This document shows, piece after piece, positions 25,609 to 34,870 of a stretch of DNA of 41,959 nucleotides (within the stretch, counting starts at the first letter, position 1; each line of letters starts with the position of its first letter). The DNA comes from Treponema sp. UBA4319 (GTDB lineage Bacteria > Spirochaetota > Spirochaetia > Treponematales > Treponemataceae), in NCBI GenBank assembly GCA_002393865.1, contig DGUD01000050.1, positions 1 through 41,959 on the forward strand, given 5' to 3'. The position numbers were made by a program, and so were the translations under genes. The notes under the pieces were generated by a model, which did no database searches, was not told the DNA's origin, and worked only from the letters and a program-made list of their open reading frames with translations.

Positions 25609-25637
25609 GTGACGGTTAAAGTAAAATGTGCTATACT
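25609..25637 (+). promoter_or_regulatory. promoter of the chemotaxis receptor gene
   Basis: GTGACG (25609-25614), a 17-base spacer and TATACT (25632-25637) form a plausible promoter in the 152-base gap between the response regulator and the receptor gene. The surrounding bases are strongly A+T rich. Initiation would fall near 25644, leaving a leader of about 75 bases. Confidence 0.6.
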
Positions 25638-25717
25638 GCCTCTGATATAGTAAGGAAATCTCCGTCTGATTCCCCGTGGGACGGCTGTTTTCTGAATACG
25701 GTGCAGAGAGGTACGGA

Positions 25718-27820
25718 ATGGCAAAAAAGGAGCTGGACTGGCGGCTGAAGAACGCAAAGCGGAATATGCCCATATCGCTCAAGATGCTCGGCATGATGGT
25801 GGGCATCGTCGTTGTCGGTACGGTGTGCGCCATGGTGATGACGCTGCTGATTTTTGACAGCGGGATACTTGGGGATACGGAGAAAAGCCTCGATTACACG
25901 GCGGTCGGCGTGAGCACCACATTTGCCGACTGGCAGACAACCCTCGGCTCCTATACCGCGCTGCTGAGCCAGGATGCCGCCCTGCAGCAGGGCACGGCGG
26001 AGCGCGATACGGAGCGCCTCCAGAAAATCCTTGACGCGGCGGACAAGAGTGTGTCTGTCGGCTTTATAGCCCTTACCGACGTGAACGGCGTCGTCATCAG
26101 CGGGACGAACATCAAGGCGGGGACAGTCATATCGCCCTATTACGCGGTGAATTCCGCGCTGAACGGCAAGCCTGCCGCGGCTTTTGACAGCATCGGCTCC
26201 TTTGCCTACGCGCTGTATGCGAGCCATCCCGTTTACCACGGCGGGAATATCGTGGGGAGCCTGACCATGGGCGTAGACCTCGTGTCGAATTCCTCTTACA
26301 GCACGGTAGACATGGTAAAGAATTCCTACAATGTGGAATGCACCATCCTCAAGGGGGACGTGCGCCTTGCCTCCACGATGCCGAACATGGTGGGCGTGCA
26401 CGTGTCGAACCGCGACGTCGTGAACACCGTCATCCGCGACGGCGGCCAGTTCAAGGGCTACACGAACATCGAAGGCAAGCGCTATTATGCCATCTACTGG
26501 CCGCTTTCCTCCGGCCCGGCCGTGACCGGTATGTGCTTTGTCGCAAAATCGCTGGAGACGATGGAGGCGGTCTCAAAGCGCTCGATGAAGATAGTGATTC
26601 CTTCCGTCTCCGGGCTTGTCCTTGTGCTCGTGCTGCTCGCGTTCCGCTTTGTCCGCTGGCTCATGTGGCGTATCTCCAACGTGACGAATTTCCTGAAGGA
26701 GCTTGAGAGCGGCGACGCTGACCTGACGAAGCGCAGCAAGCTGTTCATCAGGGACGAGATTGGCGACCTCATCATCCACTTCAACTTCTTCCTTGAGAAG
26801 CTGCACGAGATAATCTCCACGCTCAAGGACTCCAAGTCAAGGCTGTACGATTCCGGCATGAAGATGCTGCAGAGCTCGGACGAGACCGTGGACGCCATCA
26901 GGATGGTGAACCACACGATAGAGGGCGTCTCCTCCCAGATTGCGGCGCAGAGCGGGAGCGTGGAGCAGACCGCCGGCGCGGTGCGGGATATTTCCGGCAA
27001 CATCACGGAGCTTGACCACATGATAGAGGGCCAGGCCTCCGGCGTGACGCAGGCGAGCGCAGCCGTAGAGGAGATGATTGGGAACATCCGCTCCGTCAAC
27101 GTCTCGGTGGACAAGATGGCGGCTTCCTTTGAGTCGCTCTCCGAGAACGCCCAGACAGGTTTTGCCAAGCAGCAGGACGTGAATGCCCGCATAAAGCAGA
27201 TAGAGAACCAGAGCCAGATGCTGCAGGAGGCCAACCAGGCGATATCCAGCATAGCCGAGCAGACGAACCTGCTTGCCATGAACGCCGCCATCGAGGCTGC
27301 CCACGCGGGCGAGGCTGGCAAAGGCTTCAGCGTTGTCGCGGACGAAATCCGCAAGCTCTCCGAGACCTCTGGCGCACAGTCCAAGACCATCGGCGAGCAG
27401 CTGAACAATATCAGGGAATCCATCTCCGAGGTCGTGTCCGCATCGATGGATTCCAGCGAGGCCTTTACCGCGGTGTCCAACAAAATCAAGGAGACCGACC
27501 AGCTGGTCATGCAGATAAAGTCCGCCATGGAGGAGCAGAATTCCGGTTCCCGCCAGATTAGCGATGCCCTCAAAGCCATGAATGACAGCACCGTAGAAGT
27601 CCGCCGCTCCTCAAAGGAGATGTCCGGGATGAACGAACGTATCAGCAAGGAGATGAATTCCCTGCAGGACGTTACCGCGAACATGCGGCAGGGCATGGAC
27701 GAGATGTCAGGCGGCGCCCGGCGGATTACCGAGAGCAGCGCGAGCCTCGGCGGCATCGCAAAAGAGGTTCGCGCCTCCATAGACCAGATTGGCAAGCAGA
27801 TAGATCTCTTCAAGGTCTGA
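25718..27820 (+). CDS. methyl-accepting chemotaxis protein
   Basis: This 700-residue transmembrane chemoreceptor has an N-terminal helix (about 19-45), a periplasmic Cache-like sensor (about 50-285), a second helix (about 290-312) and a HAMP segment. A long coiled-coil signalling domain follows, with the conserved hairpin tip IAEQTNLLAMNAAIEAAHAGE near residues 508-528. It would signal ligand binding to CheA/CheW at the cell pole. An upstream ATG at 25676 is in frame. The ATG at 25718 is preferred because AGAGG precedes it and the protein then starts like related receptors. No che genes are nearby. Confidence 0.92.
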   Translation: MAKKELDWRLKNAKRNMPISLKMLGMMVGIVVVGTVCAMVMTLLIFDSGILGDTEKSLDYTAVGVSTTFADWQTTLGSYTALLSQDAALQQGTAERDTERLQKILDAADKSVSVGFIALTDVNGVVISGTNIKAGTVISPYYAVNSALNGKPAAAFDSIGSFAYALYASHPVYHGGNIVGSLTMGVDLVSNSSYSTVDMVKNSYNVECTILKGDVRLASTMPNMVGVHVSNRDVVNTVIRDGGQFKGYTNIEGKRYYAIYWPLSSGPAVTGMCFVAKSLETMEAVSKRSMKIVIPSVSGLVLVLVLLAFRFVRWLMWRISNVTNFLKELESGDADLTKRSKLFIRDEIGDLIIHFNFFLEKLHEIISTLKDSKSRLYDSGMKMLQSSDETVDAIRMVNHTIEGVSSQIAAQSGSVEQTAGAVRDISGNITELDHMIEGQASGVTQASAAVEEMIGNIRSVNVSVDKMAASFESLSENAQTGFAKQQDVNARIKQIENQSQMLQEANQAISSIAEQTNLLAMNAAIEAAHAGEAGKGFSVVADEIRKLSETSGAQSKTIGEQLNNIRESISEVVSASMDSSEAFTAVSNKIKETDQLVMQIKSAMEEQNSGSRQISDALKAMNDSTVEVRRSSKEMSGMNERISKEMNSLQDVTANMRQGMDEMSGGARRITESSASLGGIAKEVRASIDQIGKQIDLFKV

Positions 27821-27870
27821 ACCGCGCGGCGTCTTTGCGTATGCAATAGAGCCGCCCGGAGGAGTAAAGG

Positions 27871-29184
27871 ATGAAACGTCGTTTTTGGAATGGCTTGTTG
27901 CTGCTTGCCGCCCTTACCCTATGTGCCTGCAAGGTTGAAAGAGCACAAGAAGCAGGCCCGGAACCCGTGGAGGAGTCCCAGACACAGAAACAGTCCGTGC
28001 CGCTGCCATCCGCGGCGGCGGATTCCCTTGGCAAGACGGATGCCGCCGGTACCGCAGGGGCGGAGGCATCTGGCGGAGCTGATTCCCCCGCCGCTCCAGA
28101 AGCAGAAGATGGCATTGTCCTCATACAAGGTGACGACGGAAGCGCCGTCCGGGTGCGGCTTGACGAGCGGGGGATTATACAGGGGATAAGCGGAGCTTTC
28201 GGAGAAACACCCGTCATCCCTCTCACCATCACCAGCGAAGGCGACGGTTCCATTTCTCTCGGATTGAAATACAGCGGGGATGGCTGTTTTCGTGTCAGGC
28301 TTATCCCGAACGATAAGGGGGCTACCGTGGAACGCCTTTATAAGGCAAGCGGGGCTGTGGAGACGTTCAACGTCTGTTTGGGAAGCGGGAACACCATCTT
28401 ATATGACGAATGTGTTTCTGTCAGAAAGACAGAGGGCGGATGTGAATGTGTCTTTGACGACCACAAGAAAAGTTCCCTGCCAAACCTCGTTTATACAGGC
28501 GACAGCACATACCAGTCGTATGGCGGGATGGGCGGACTGTCGTTCAAATACGTGTATACGAAGGAAGGGGACGGCATTTCAGTGGTATGCAGCCGCATTA
28601 TGCCCGGGGAACTGTTCGAGGAATTCGCAGGATGCCATGTTACGGACATAGCCGCAGATGACAGGATGGTGAACCTGCTGAACTATATCATCACAAACTA
28701 TTTCAGCGATATGCTGGGGGCAATGCTGTTCCCTGTCCTCATGGGACTTCCATTGGATGAAGTGTATCTGCATGACTGTATCATACGCTCTGACAGCTAC
28801 CTGGTTGAAAATGACACCGGGTATGCAGCGAAATGCCTGAACGAGACTATCCCTGGCCGCCCGTGGGTGGAGGGCGAGGAGGGGGATGGTGTCGGCTGCC
28901 GGATAACCATAAGCTCGCAGTCAAGCATATCGGTGCTTGTCATATCAAATGGCTTTGTCTCAAACAATCCAAAAACCTACACGAATAACAACCGCGTCAA
29001 GGACATAAAAATAACGGACAGGAATGATGAGGGAAAATCGCTGGCTGTCACGCTGCCTGATTCGCCGGAGCCGTTTGAAATTCTGCTTCCGTTCTCATCT
29101 TCAGAAATTCAGCTTGAGATACAAAGCGTCTACAAGGGCGATAAATACGATGACACCTGCCTGAACTATATACGCTGCCGGTAA
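27871..29184 (+). CDS. lipoprotein of unknown function
   Basis: I do not recognise this 437-residue protein. It begins with a lipoprotein signal (MKRRFWNGLLLLAALTLCAC, lipidation at C20 or C18). A low-complexity Ala/Glu/Ser/Pro linker to about residue 85 is typical of surface-exposed lipoproteins. The mature domain is rich in Gly, Asp and aromatic residues with alternating beta-like patterns (GSISLGLKYSGDGCFRVRL, SYGGMGGLSFKYVYT) and no membrane helix. GGAGGAGTAAAGG before the ATG is a strong ribosome site. It follows the chemoreceptor by 50 bases. An adhesin-like or binding-protein role is possible but unproven. The codon use looks slightly less G+C rich than its neighbours. Confidence 0.8.
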   Translation: MKRRFWNGLLLLAALTLCACKVERAQEAGPEPVEESQTQKQSVPLPSAAADSLGKTDAAGTAGAEASGGADSPAAPEAEDGIVLIQGDDGSAVRVRLDERGIIQGISGAFGETPVIPLTITSEGDGSISLGLKYSGDGCFRVRLIPNDKGATVERLYKASGAVETFNVCLGSGNTILYDECVSVRKTEGGCECVFDDHKKSSLPNLVYTGDSTYQSYGGMGGLSFKYVYTKEGDGISVVCSRIMPGELFEEFAGCHVTDIAADDRMVNLLNYIITNYFSDMLGAMLFPVLMGLPLDEVYLHDCIIRSDSYLVENDTGYAAKCLNETIPGRPWVEGEEGDGVGCRITISSQSSISVLVISNGFVSNNPKTYTNNNRVKDIKITDRNDEGKSLAVTLPDSPEPFEILLPFSSSEIQLEIQSVYKGDKYDDTCLNYIRCR

Positions 29185-29369
29185 AACTGAACGCATGGCA
29201 GGTATCTCGGCATAACACGAAAAACCTGCTCTGTGCCCATGCCCTTCGTTTGGGAGGCTATTTCTCATTCCTGTGGAAACTTTTGTGCGATAGCGATGTT
29301 TCCGCTTCAAAAATATGGCAGGGATGTTCTTTCTTGCGCTGGCGGCGGCTCTGTCTGCCGGATTTTTGG
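29185..29369. other. convergent intergenic gap without a recognised feature
   Basis: These 185 bases separate the + strand lipoprotein from the minus-strand methyltransferase. An imperfect inverted repeat (GCATGGCAGGT near 29193 against ACCTGC…CCATGC near 29223-29241) may fold at the 3' end of the lipoprotein mRNA. It lacks a U-run, and I see no gene or clear terminator. Confidence 0.4.
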
Positions 29370-30596
29370 CTACTGCCTGAATGCCTGTACCTGCATGCTT
29401 GTGGCGTCTGTGATTCCATACGCGGGTGTGTCGCCGCCGCGCTGCTCGGCCTGCTGCAGCTGTACGCGGTCATAGCGCCGCAGGTCAAAAAAGCCTTGGG
29501 CGGCGGCATGGGGGTCGCCTTTTTTTGCGGACAGCGCCATGCGTCTTGTGCCGTCGCACAGCAGGTAGCGGAGCCGCCCCGCTTTGTTCAGCATGGCGTC
29601 CGATACCACCCGGTATGTTCCTCCGCATTCCGCCGGGGGCTCCTTCCGCGAGAATACAAAGAACGTCATCTTTACCGAATTCCGGTCGAGCCGGGCGGCT
29701 TTGGCCAGCGATTTGACCGGCTCCGGTGGCTGCCAGGCAAGCTCCGCGTGGCAGGTCTGGTTTTCGCCCGCAGGGATGGCGGGGCAGGCGGCGGATGCCG
29801 GGCAGGGGGAGAGCACGTGGAAGCCGCGCCGTAGCAGCGCGTCGCGGAGGCGGATGAGGTTCCGGCTTGTGGCTAGGAGCGCCGGTTCGCACAGGAGCAG
29901 CAGCCCGTCGTCGGCAAGACCGCCGCACAGCTCTTCCACGAATGCAGTGCGCCGCTCCACGGTCAGCTTTTCTTCTTTCCACAGCTCGTTGAGCGCGTGG
30001 CTCATCACGATGATGTCCTGCGTTCCGGAGGAAGGCAGCGCGTCATGCTGGAAATCAGTGACGGTGCACTGCGGGCTTATGCCGGGGAATTCGCGCTCGT
30101 AGAGCTTTTGGGCGAGCGCAAGCGCCTTGCCGCTGCTGTCCCAGAGCAGCAGCTCAGATGCGGCCGCGGCGCCCAGCTCATCCAGCAGGTCGCAGAGCGC
30201 CGTGCTTGCGGGTGCCGGGCCGGAGCCCGCGTCAAGGATTCTGAGGGGTGCGCCGCTCTCATTGCGTGCGGCGACGAGCGCCCTGCACTGCTCCCGCGCG
30301 CTCCGTGCGGCATAAGAGACTTGCAGGTAGGAGACGCACCAGTAGTACAGGAGGTAGGCGCCGAGGAATGCGCGGTTCTCCATATATCCGGCGCCGGCAA
30401 GCTCCCTGCTGCCGGTCAGCCCCCGCTGGAGGCTCAGGAGGGCATCTGCTACGGAGCGGCATTCTTCCGGGGAAAGCGATGTGCCCTGCTTGCCGTGCGC
30501 GCTCGCCTTGCCTTTGTTCCCGCCGGATTCCCGCCAGAGCGAGACGAGCGCGGGGATGTGCCGCTCCAGCTGTCGTTCTGCCGCCGTCTTCTGCAT
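29370..30596 (-). CDS. Rsm22-like class I SAM methyltransferase
   Basis: The 408-residue protein resembles the Rsm22 family of small-ribosomal-subunit methyltransferase-like proteins. The motif MENRAFLGAYLLYYWCVSYLQ-type helix is followed by the SAM loop LRILDAGSGPAPAS. A C-terminal cysteine cluster (SPCPASAACPAIP, then TCHAEL) resembles the iron–sulfur-binding cysteines of that family. The frame is open to 30749, but the ATG at 30596 follows the hslO stop by one base and removes a low-complexity extension. It is the last gene of the ligase–hslO operon. A ribosome-related role is inferred from the family, and the target is unknown. Confidence 0.82.
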   Translation of the reverse strand: MQKTAAERQLERHIPALVSLWRESGGNKGKASAHGKQGTSLSPEECRSVADALLSLQRGLTGSRELAGAGYMENRAFLGAYLLYYWCVSYLQVSYAARSAREQCRALVAARNESGAPLRILDAGSGPAPASTALCDLLDELGAAAASELLLWDSSGKALALAQKLYEREFPGISPQCTVTDFQHDALPSSGTQDIIVMSHALNELWKEEKLTVERRTAFVEELCGGLADDGLLLLCEPALLATSRNLIRLRDALLRRGFHVLSPCPASAACPAIPAGENQTCHAELAWQPPEPVKSLAKAARLDRNSVKMTFFVFSRKEPPAECGGTYRVVSDAMLNKAGRLRYLLCDGTRRMALSAKKGDPHAAAQGFFDLRRYDRVQLQQAEQRGGDTPAYGITDATSMQVQAFRQ

Positions 30597-30597
30597 G

Positions 30598-31575
30598 CTA
30601 CAGCCTGCTGGTGGGGATGTGGTATACGGAGCTGCAGTTCCTGCAGACGATTTCCAGCGGCTCGCCGGACTGCTTGAGCTCCTCCAGCTGCGCCGGGGGA
30701 AGGCGCCGGATATGCGCGATGTAGCTTTCCTCCGAGCAGGGGCAGTCAAAGACGATGCTGCGGTGCAGCGCGACTTCCGGGGAGAATTCCCCGAAAAGCT
30801 CCTTCAGCAGGTCTACGTTGCTGCGCCCCTGGCTGAACCACAGGCCGAGCGATGGCGCCGATCTGAGCACGGACTCGATGTCCCCGATGAGCTCGTCGTC
30901 GGCCTTTTGGTCGGGGGCGCTGTCCACCTGCGCTCCCCGTTTCTGGACGCCTTTGAATCCGCCGCCGGTCTCCGGCATCACCTGGATGAAGATGCCGCCC
31001 GCCCCGATGATGCGCCCCTGCTTGTCCATCAGGATGGAGCTTATGAGCGCCGTCCTGAGCTGCGCGCTGCGGTCAAAATAGAACACGATGTCGTCGGCGA
31101 TGTTTCCCGTGGTGTTCACCGAGCTTGTCTGCGGGAATTTGTCTCCCGGATGGACGGTCTGGATGGTCATGTAGCCTTCCCCTCCGAGGAATGGCTTTAA
31201 GTCCCAGTCGTCAAGCGGCTTTTCTACGGGGATGTGATCCTGCAGCAGATAGCCGCGTACCCAGCCGCTTGAGTCAGCCTCCACGCAGAAGCCTTTTGCG
31301 GGGGAATCGGGGACATCGTAGTGCAGGCTCAGGTGCTCGCGGCCTTTCATCAGCGCGGGGATAAGCAGCGCCGCGCACAGGGAGGCCTGCCCCAGTATGT
31401 AGCTTTCCAGGATGCCGGTGTTGTGCTGCGCCCGCATCTGGTTCACAAAATGGGTTCCCTGAAAAAGGGCTCCCCGGAGCCGGCCCTCGCTCATCGTAAA
31501 GTGAATCATATCATCCGCCGGCAGCGCCGCCAGGAATTCCGCCAGCTCCGTATCACGGATGTGTGCCTGAATCAT
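30598..31575 (-). CDS. hslO: Hsp33 redox-regulated chaperone
   Basis: Hsp33 is a cytosolic holdase switched on by oxidative unfolding. The 325-residue product has the N-terminal core (MRAQHNTGILESYILGQASLCAALL; later KGREHLSLHYD and GGIFIQVMPETGG). The C-terminal zinc site has four cysteines in the pattern CxC (DCPCSEE) and CxxC (VCRNCSS), which are the redox switch. Its start overlaps the stop of the upstream acyl-CoA ligase by 4 bases (ATGA). Length and motifs are normal for the family. Confidence 0.95.
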   Translation of the reverse strand: MIQAHIRDTELAEFLAALPADDMIHFTMSEGRLRGALFQGTHFVNQMRAQHNTGILESYILGQASLCAALLIPALMKGREHLSLHYDVPDSPAKGFCVEADSSGWVRGYLLQDHIPVEKPLDDWDLKPFLGGEGYMTIQTVHPGDKFPQTSSVNTTGNIADDIVFYFDRSAQLRTALISSILMDKQGRIIGAGGIFIQVMPETGGGFKGVQKRGAQVDSAPDQKADDELIGDIESVLRSAPSLGLWFSQGRSNVDLLKELFGEFSPEVALHRSIVFDCPCSEESYIAHIRRLPPAQLEELKQSGEPLEIVCRNCSSVYHIPTSRL

Positions 31576-33320
31576 GCCTTTTCCTGCCTGTTGTAGCTGC
31601 GCTTTACTTTGAGCGTCGTCGTCATTGCGAGCGGCTCGCGGAGCACCGTTACCTTTGTTATCCGCTGGTAGGGCTGCAGCCGTTTGTTCACCTTGCTGAT
31701 GACCGTCTGGACGGCATCCTGCACCGCGCCGGGGATTTCCGCGCCCCGCTCTATGTGCAGGCGCTCGTAGAGCGCGTCGCTGGGGTAGACCAGGGCCTCA
31801 AGCTCCTCGGAGCGCTTTGCCTTGTCGGCGATGTAGCCCTGGACGGTAATCTGCTGGATGTCGCCTTCAAGCTGGAACATGTCTTCGATTTCCTCCGGGT
31901 AGACGTTTTTGCCGCCTTCCGTCACAATCATGTTCTTTGCCCGCCCGGAGAGCATCAGGTAGTTCTCCGAGTCCAGCCATCCGAGGTCTCCCGTCTTGAA
32001 CCAGCCGTCATCCGTGAACATCTTTGCCGTCTCTTCCGGCATCTTGTAGTAGCCCTGCATGACCATCGGGCCTTTTACGCAGATTTCGCCGATGCCGTCC
32101 TCGTTGGGATCGAGGATTTTCATCTCCATCTTTCCGGCAAAATAGCTGCCCACGCTCTCTATCTTGAAGTGCTCCACGGGGTTGAGGGCGATGATGGGCG
32201 ATGTCTCCGTAAGGCCGTATCCCTGCACAAAGTTGATGCCCATCGCGTTGAAGAACTTGAACACCTGCTGCGAGAGCGGGCCGCCCCCGCTGATGGCGAT
32301 GCGCACGGTGTACAGGTTTGCCTGCTGGAGCACCGCCTTGAACATCTGCTTGCCGGGGTTCACGCCGAAAAGCTTCTTTATAAGGTATGAGATTTCCATG
32401 AGGACGCGGATGACGCCGTACACAATCGGCCCTTTTGCCTTGAGACCCCTGATGATGCCGTCCGCCAGCTTGTTGAAGAGCAGCGGGACGCCGAGCATCA
32501 TGGTTATGCCGCCTTCCTTCAGGTCGCGCATCATGCGCGATACCGCCATGCTCTTGCCGAACACGATTTCCGCGCCGATGCACAGCGATTCGATGAAGAC
32601 CGCCTGCATCGTGTAGGCGTGGTGGATGGGAAGCAGCGCATAGAACACGTCGTTATAGTCTATTATCATGTTCGTCTGGGCGATGAACGCGTCGCTGACA
32701 AGGTTGCGGTGGCTCAGCATGACGCCTTTGGGCGTGCTTGTGGTTCCGCTGGTAAAGAGTATGGCTGCGGTGTCATCCGGTACCGGCGCCTTGATTTCTG
32801 CATCCCGCGTCGCTTTCAGATTGTATACGTAGACATCGGGGAATTTGCTGCTCAGCGAATAGACGGCAAAGCTGCCCGTCTTCTCCGCGTAGTGCGCGTA
32901 TTTTTCTTCGTCCACGAACAGGAGCTTGGGCGCCGCTGTCGCCAGCAGGTTCTCCTGCTCCTCCGTGTGCAGCGCGTAGTCCAGCGGGCAGATTATAGCC
33001 CCCAGCGACACTGCCGCCAGAAAGACGACGCCCCATTCCGGGGAATTTTTGCCGGTGACGGCGACCCGGTCTCCGTGTATGATGCCTTCCGCCGCCATCC
33101 AGCGGGCAAGGGAATCTACTTTTTCCTGTACTTGCGTAAAATTGAGCGTGCGCTTGCCGCCGTTTTCCCCCTCAAAATCAGTAAAGAAGGGGCGCTCCGG
33201 GCAGCGGACGGTGCTTATGCGAAGCATTTCCGGCAGCGTCGGCCATTCCCCGGTAAAGAGGGTGCCTTTGTATGGTTCCAAAATGGCCGTCGGGTTCCAG
33301 TTTTTTAAGGTATTCTGCAT
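31572..33320 (-). CDS. long-chain acyl-CoA ligase (AMP-forming)
   Basis: The 582-residue protein is a complete adenylate-forming acyl-CoA synthetase. The phosphate loop is LFTSGTTSTPKG (residues 188-199), followed by the A5-type motif GYGLTETSP and the hinge region WFKTGDLGWLDSENYL, and it ends with the Lys-containing ITKVTVLREPL-type tail. It probably activates exogenous long-chain fatty acids, as host-associated treponemes need. It heads a three-gene operon with hslO and the Rsm22-like gene. It is distinct from the cluster ligase domain at 14489-16810. A TATAAT at 33329-33334 lies only 8 bases before the ATG and overlaps the GGAG ribosome site. Confidence 0.92.
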   Translation of the reverse strand: MQNTLKNWNPTAILEPYKGTLFTGEWPTLPEMLRISTVRCPERPFFTDFEGENGGKRTLNFTQVQEKVDSLARWMAAEGIIHGDRVAVTGKNSPEWGVVFLAAVSLGAIICPLDYALHTEEQENLLATAAPKLLFVDEEKYAHYAEKTGSFAVYSLSSKFPDVYVYNLKATRDAEIKAPVPDDTAAILFTSGTTSTPKGVMLSHRNLVSDAFIAQTNMIIDYNDVFYALLPIHHAYTMQAVFIESLCIGAEIVFGKSMAVSRMMRDLKEGGITMMLGVPLLFNKLADGIIRGLKAKGPIVYGVIRVLMEISYLIKKLFGVNPGKQMFKAVLQQANLYTVRIAISGGGPLSQQVFKFFNAMGINFVQGYGLTETSPIIALNPVEHFKIESVGSYFAGKMEMKILDPNEDGIGEICVKGPMVMQGYYKMPEETAKMFTDDGWFKTGDLGWLDSENYLMLSGRAKNMIVTEGGKNVYPEEIEDMFQLEGDIQQITVQGYIADKAKRSEELEALVYPSDALYERLHIERGAEIPGAVQDAVQTVISKVNKRLQPYQRITKVTVLREPLAMTTTLKVKRSYNRQEKA

Positions 33321-33328
33321 GATGCTCC

Positions 33329-33334
33329 ATTATA
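33329..33334 (-). promoter_or_regulatory. -10 element close to the acyl-CoA ligase start
   Basis: A perfect TATAAT lies 8 bases before the ATG on the minus strand, with a weak -35 (TTACTT, 17-base spacing). If used, it would start transcription within two bases of the ATG and leave the GGAG site untranscribed. An unseen upstream promoter is the alternative. Confidence 0.4.
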
Positions 33335-33400
33335 GCACGAAAGGGCGGACAAGTAAAAATAAATCTTATCAGCCCTGCGTTTTGCTCCGATTTTTTAAAC

Positions 33401-33913
33401 ATGAAGCTGAACAGATTCCTTTCTGCCGTGGTGCTTATCCTGCTCAATACCGCCTTGGTTCAGGCGGCGGACATGGTTTCCGCCGAACGCCAGCGGCTCA
33501 TAGACTACGCGCTTTCCCTCAAAGGGACGCCGTATGTGTATAGCGGCAAGACGCCGGAGAAAGGCTTTGACTGTTCCGGCTTTGTGTCGTATGCGGCAAG
33601 GCAGGCGGTCAACATAAAGATTCCCTCGTCGTCGCAATCAATCTACACGAACCGCAACGTGACGCTCATAGGCGAGGACGAGCGTGAGCCGGGCGACCTT
33701 ATGTTCTTCAAGACGACGGACAGCGGCAAAGTCTCGCATGTCGGCATCTATCTGGGCATATATAACGGCAAAGGGAAATTCCACGGCAAACGGCTTTTTA
33801 TCCACGCTGCCAGCGACGGGCCGGAGACGGGCGTCATCATCAGCGCTATCGACGAAAAGTACTGGCAGAGCCATTTCTGCGGCTACGGAAGAATTCTTCC
33901 ACCCACACAATAA
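33401..33913 (+). CDS. secreted NlpC/P60 cysteine peptidase
   Basis: The 170-residue protein has a signal peptide (MKLNRFLSAVVLILLNTALVQA) and an NlpC/P60 domain filling the rest. The catalytic Cys is C58 in GFDCSGFV, the His is H113 in VSHVGIY and the third residue is probably H135 in FIHAASDG. Such enzymes cut the D-Glu–diaminopimelate/ornithine type bond of peptidoglycan stem peptides in the periplasm. No ribosome site is evident before the ATG (ATTTTTTAAAC). It is divergent from the acyl-CoA ligase operon. Confidence 0.92.
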   Translation: MKLNRFLSAVVLILLNTALVQAADMVSAERQRLIDYALSLKGTPYVYSGKTPEKGFDCSGFVSYAARQAVNIKIPSSSQSIYTNRNVTLIGEDEREPGDLMFFKTTDSGKVSHVGIYLGIYNGKGKFHGKRLFIHAASDGPETGVIISAIDEKYWQSHFCGYGRILPPTQ

Positions 33914-33997
33914 ACCCGCATAGTCCCGTACTCCCCGATGCTCCGGGAACTTCGCTGTTTTTGAAACCTGCGGCCAGTTCCGTTGTTTATAGGGGGT

Positions 33998-34720
33998 ATG
34001 AAGAAAGGAAAATATCTCTATTCACTTGTATATCTTTTTGTTCTCTTTGCATTGAGCGGATGCTCTGCATCCATCTCAATCCAGGCAAAGCCCGACAGGA
34101 GCTCTGCGGTGCAGTTCTCCATGGACTTGGGTCAGACGCTCGCTGACACCATAGCGGTGATGGGCGGAGGGGAATCCCTGTTTTCCGGCAGCATGCTCTC
34201 CCAAATCCAGCAGTCCTTTGAGGGCAGCGACATCAGGGATGCCCGTGTCTCCGCCCCTTCCGGCAGGGAACTGAGCGTCGCGGGCTCCATAAAGCCCCCG
34301 GAAGACCAGAAAGCTGTCACGGTGAACAACATCAAGGCCGCTAATTTCATCACCTGCACGGCAAAGTCGCTGACCGTCATCCTGTCTCCGGGCACGGTAA
34401 AGCAGCTGACGGCCTTGCTTCCTGAGGAATCAAAGAATTATCTGGATTTGTTCATGGCGCCTATTTTTACCGGCGAGACGATGACGACCGCCGAGTACCG
34501 GGATCTGATAGCGGCTGTGTACGGCGAGGATATTGCCGCGGAGCTGGAGAAATCTGTTGTCCAGATGACGCTGGCACCTCCGCCGGGCTGTAAAATCAGC
34601 AGCGCGTCCCTTTCGGAGACCGAGCGCGCCCGGACATCCGCCAACAAAGCGGTCTTTTCTGTCCCGCTGTTGGAATTCCTGACGCTCCAGAACGCAAAGA
34701 CATTCAGCATCGTCTGGTAG
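33998..34720 (+). CDS. lipoprotein of unknown function
   Basis: This is a 240-residue lipoprotein (MKKGKYLYSLVYLFVLFALSGC, Cys at residue 22) that I cannot assign to a function. The mature part is mostly polar with a helical hydrophobic centre (AVTVNNIKAANFITC, KSLTVILSPGTVKQL), resembling uncharacterised spirochaete lipoproteins. The frame could begin with a TTG at 33983. The ATG at 33998 gives the better signal peptide. The only purine-rich run, GGGGG, sits one base before the ATG, too close for a normal ribosome site. A TTTATA exactly 6 bases upstream and TTGAAA at 33961 hint at another leaderless transcript, though the 19-base spacing is poor. Confidence 0.78.
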   Translation: MKKGKYLYSLVYLFVLFALSGCSASISIQAKPDRSSAVQFSMDLGQTLADTIAVMGGGESLFSGSMLSQIQQSFEGSDIRDARVSAPSGRELSVAGSIKPPEDQKAVTVNNIKAANFITCTAKSLTVILSPGTVKQLTALLPEESKNYLDLFMAPIFTGETMTTAEYRDLIAAVYGEDIAAELEKSVVQMTLAPPPGCKISSASLSETERARTSANKAVFSVPLLEFLTLQNAKTFSIVW

Positions 34721-34730
34721 GCTGCGCGCC

Positions 34731-34760
34731 GCGTGGCAGCTGACGGCGGTGGTGCCACGC
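34731..34760 (+). repeat. 8-base inverted repeat after the lipoprotein gene
   Basis: GCGTGGCA (34731-34738) and TGCCACGC (34753-34760) can form a stable hairpin ten bases past the stop codon. It is followed by C-rich rather than T-rich sequence, so it is a weak terminator candidate or an mRNA 3' stabiliser. Confidence 0.45.
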
Positions 34761-34834
34761 TTCCCGCCGGAATCAGATGCCATTCCCGCCGGGGACGTCT
34801 TTATGCCGCAGCCTTGGCGGGGGAAGGGCTTTCG

Positions 34835-34864
34835 TTGACATCGCTCCGCTTTTCAGGCTATAAC
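34835..34864 (+). promoter_or_regulatory. promoter abutting the UvrA-like start codon
   Basis: A perfect -35 TTGACA (34835-34840), an 18-base spacer and -10 TATAAC (34859-34864) end 6 bases before the ATG at 34871. Initiation should therefore fall on or next to the ATG, giving a leaderless mRNA. No Shine–Dalgarno sequence is present. Confidence 0.75.
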
Positions 34865-34870
34865 TAGTGT

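Noticed and set aside
26494..27846. 450-codon frame opposite the chemoreceptor
   Set aside because: A Ser- and Met-rich shadow of the coiled-coil coding sequence. The + strand frame has unmistakable chemoreceptor domains.
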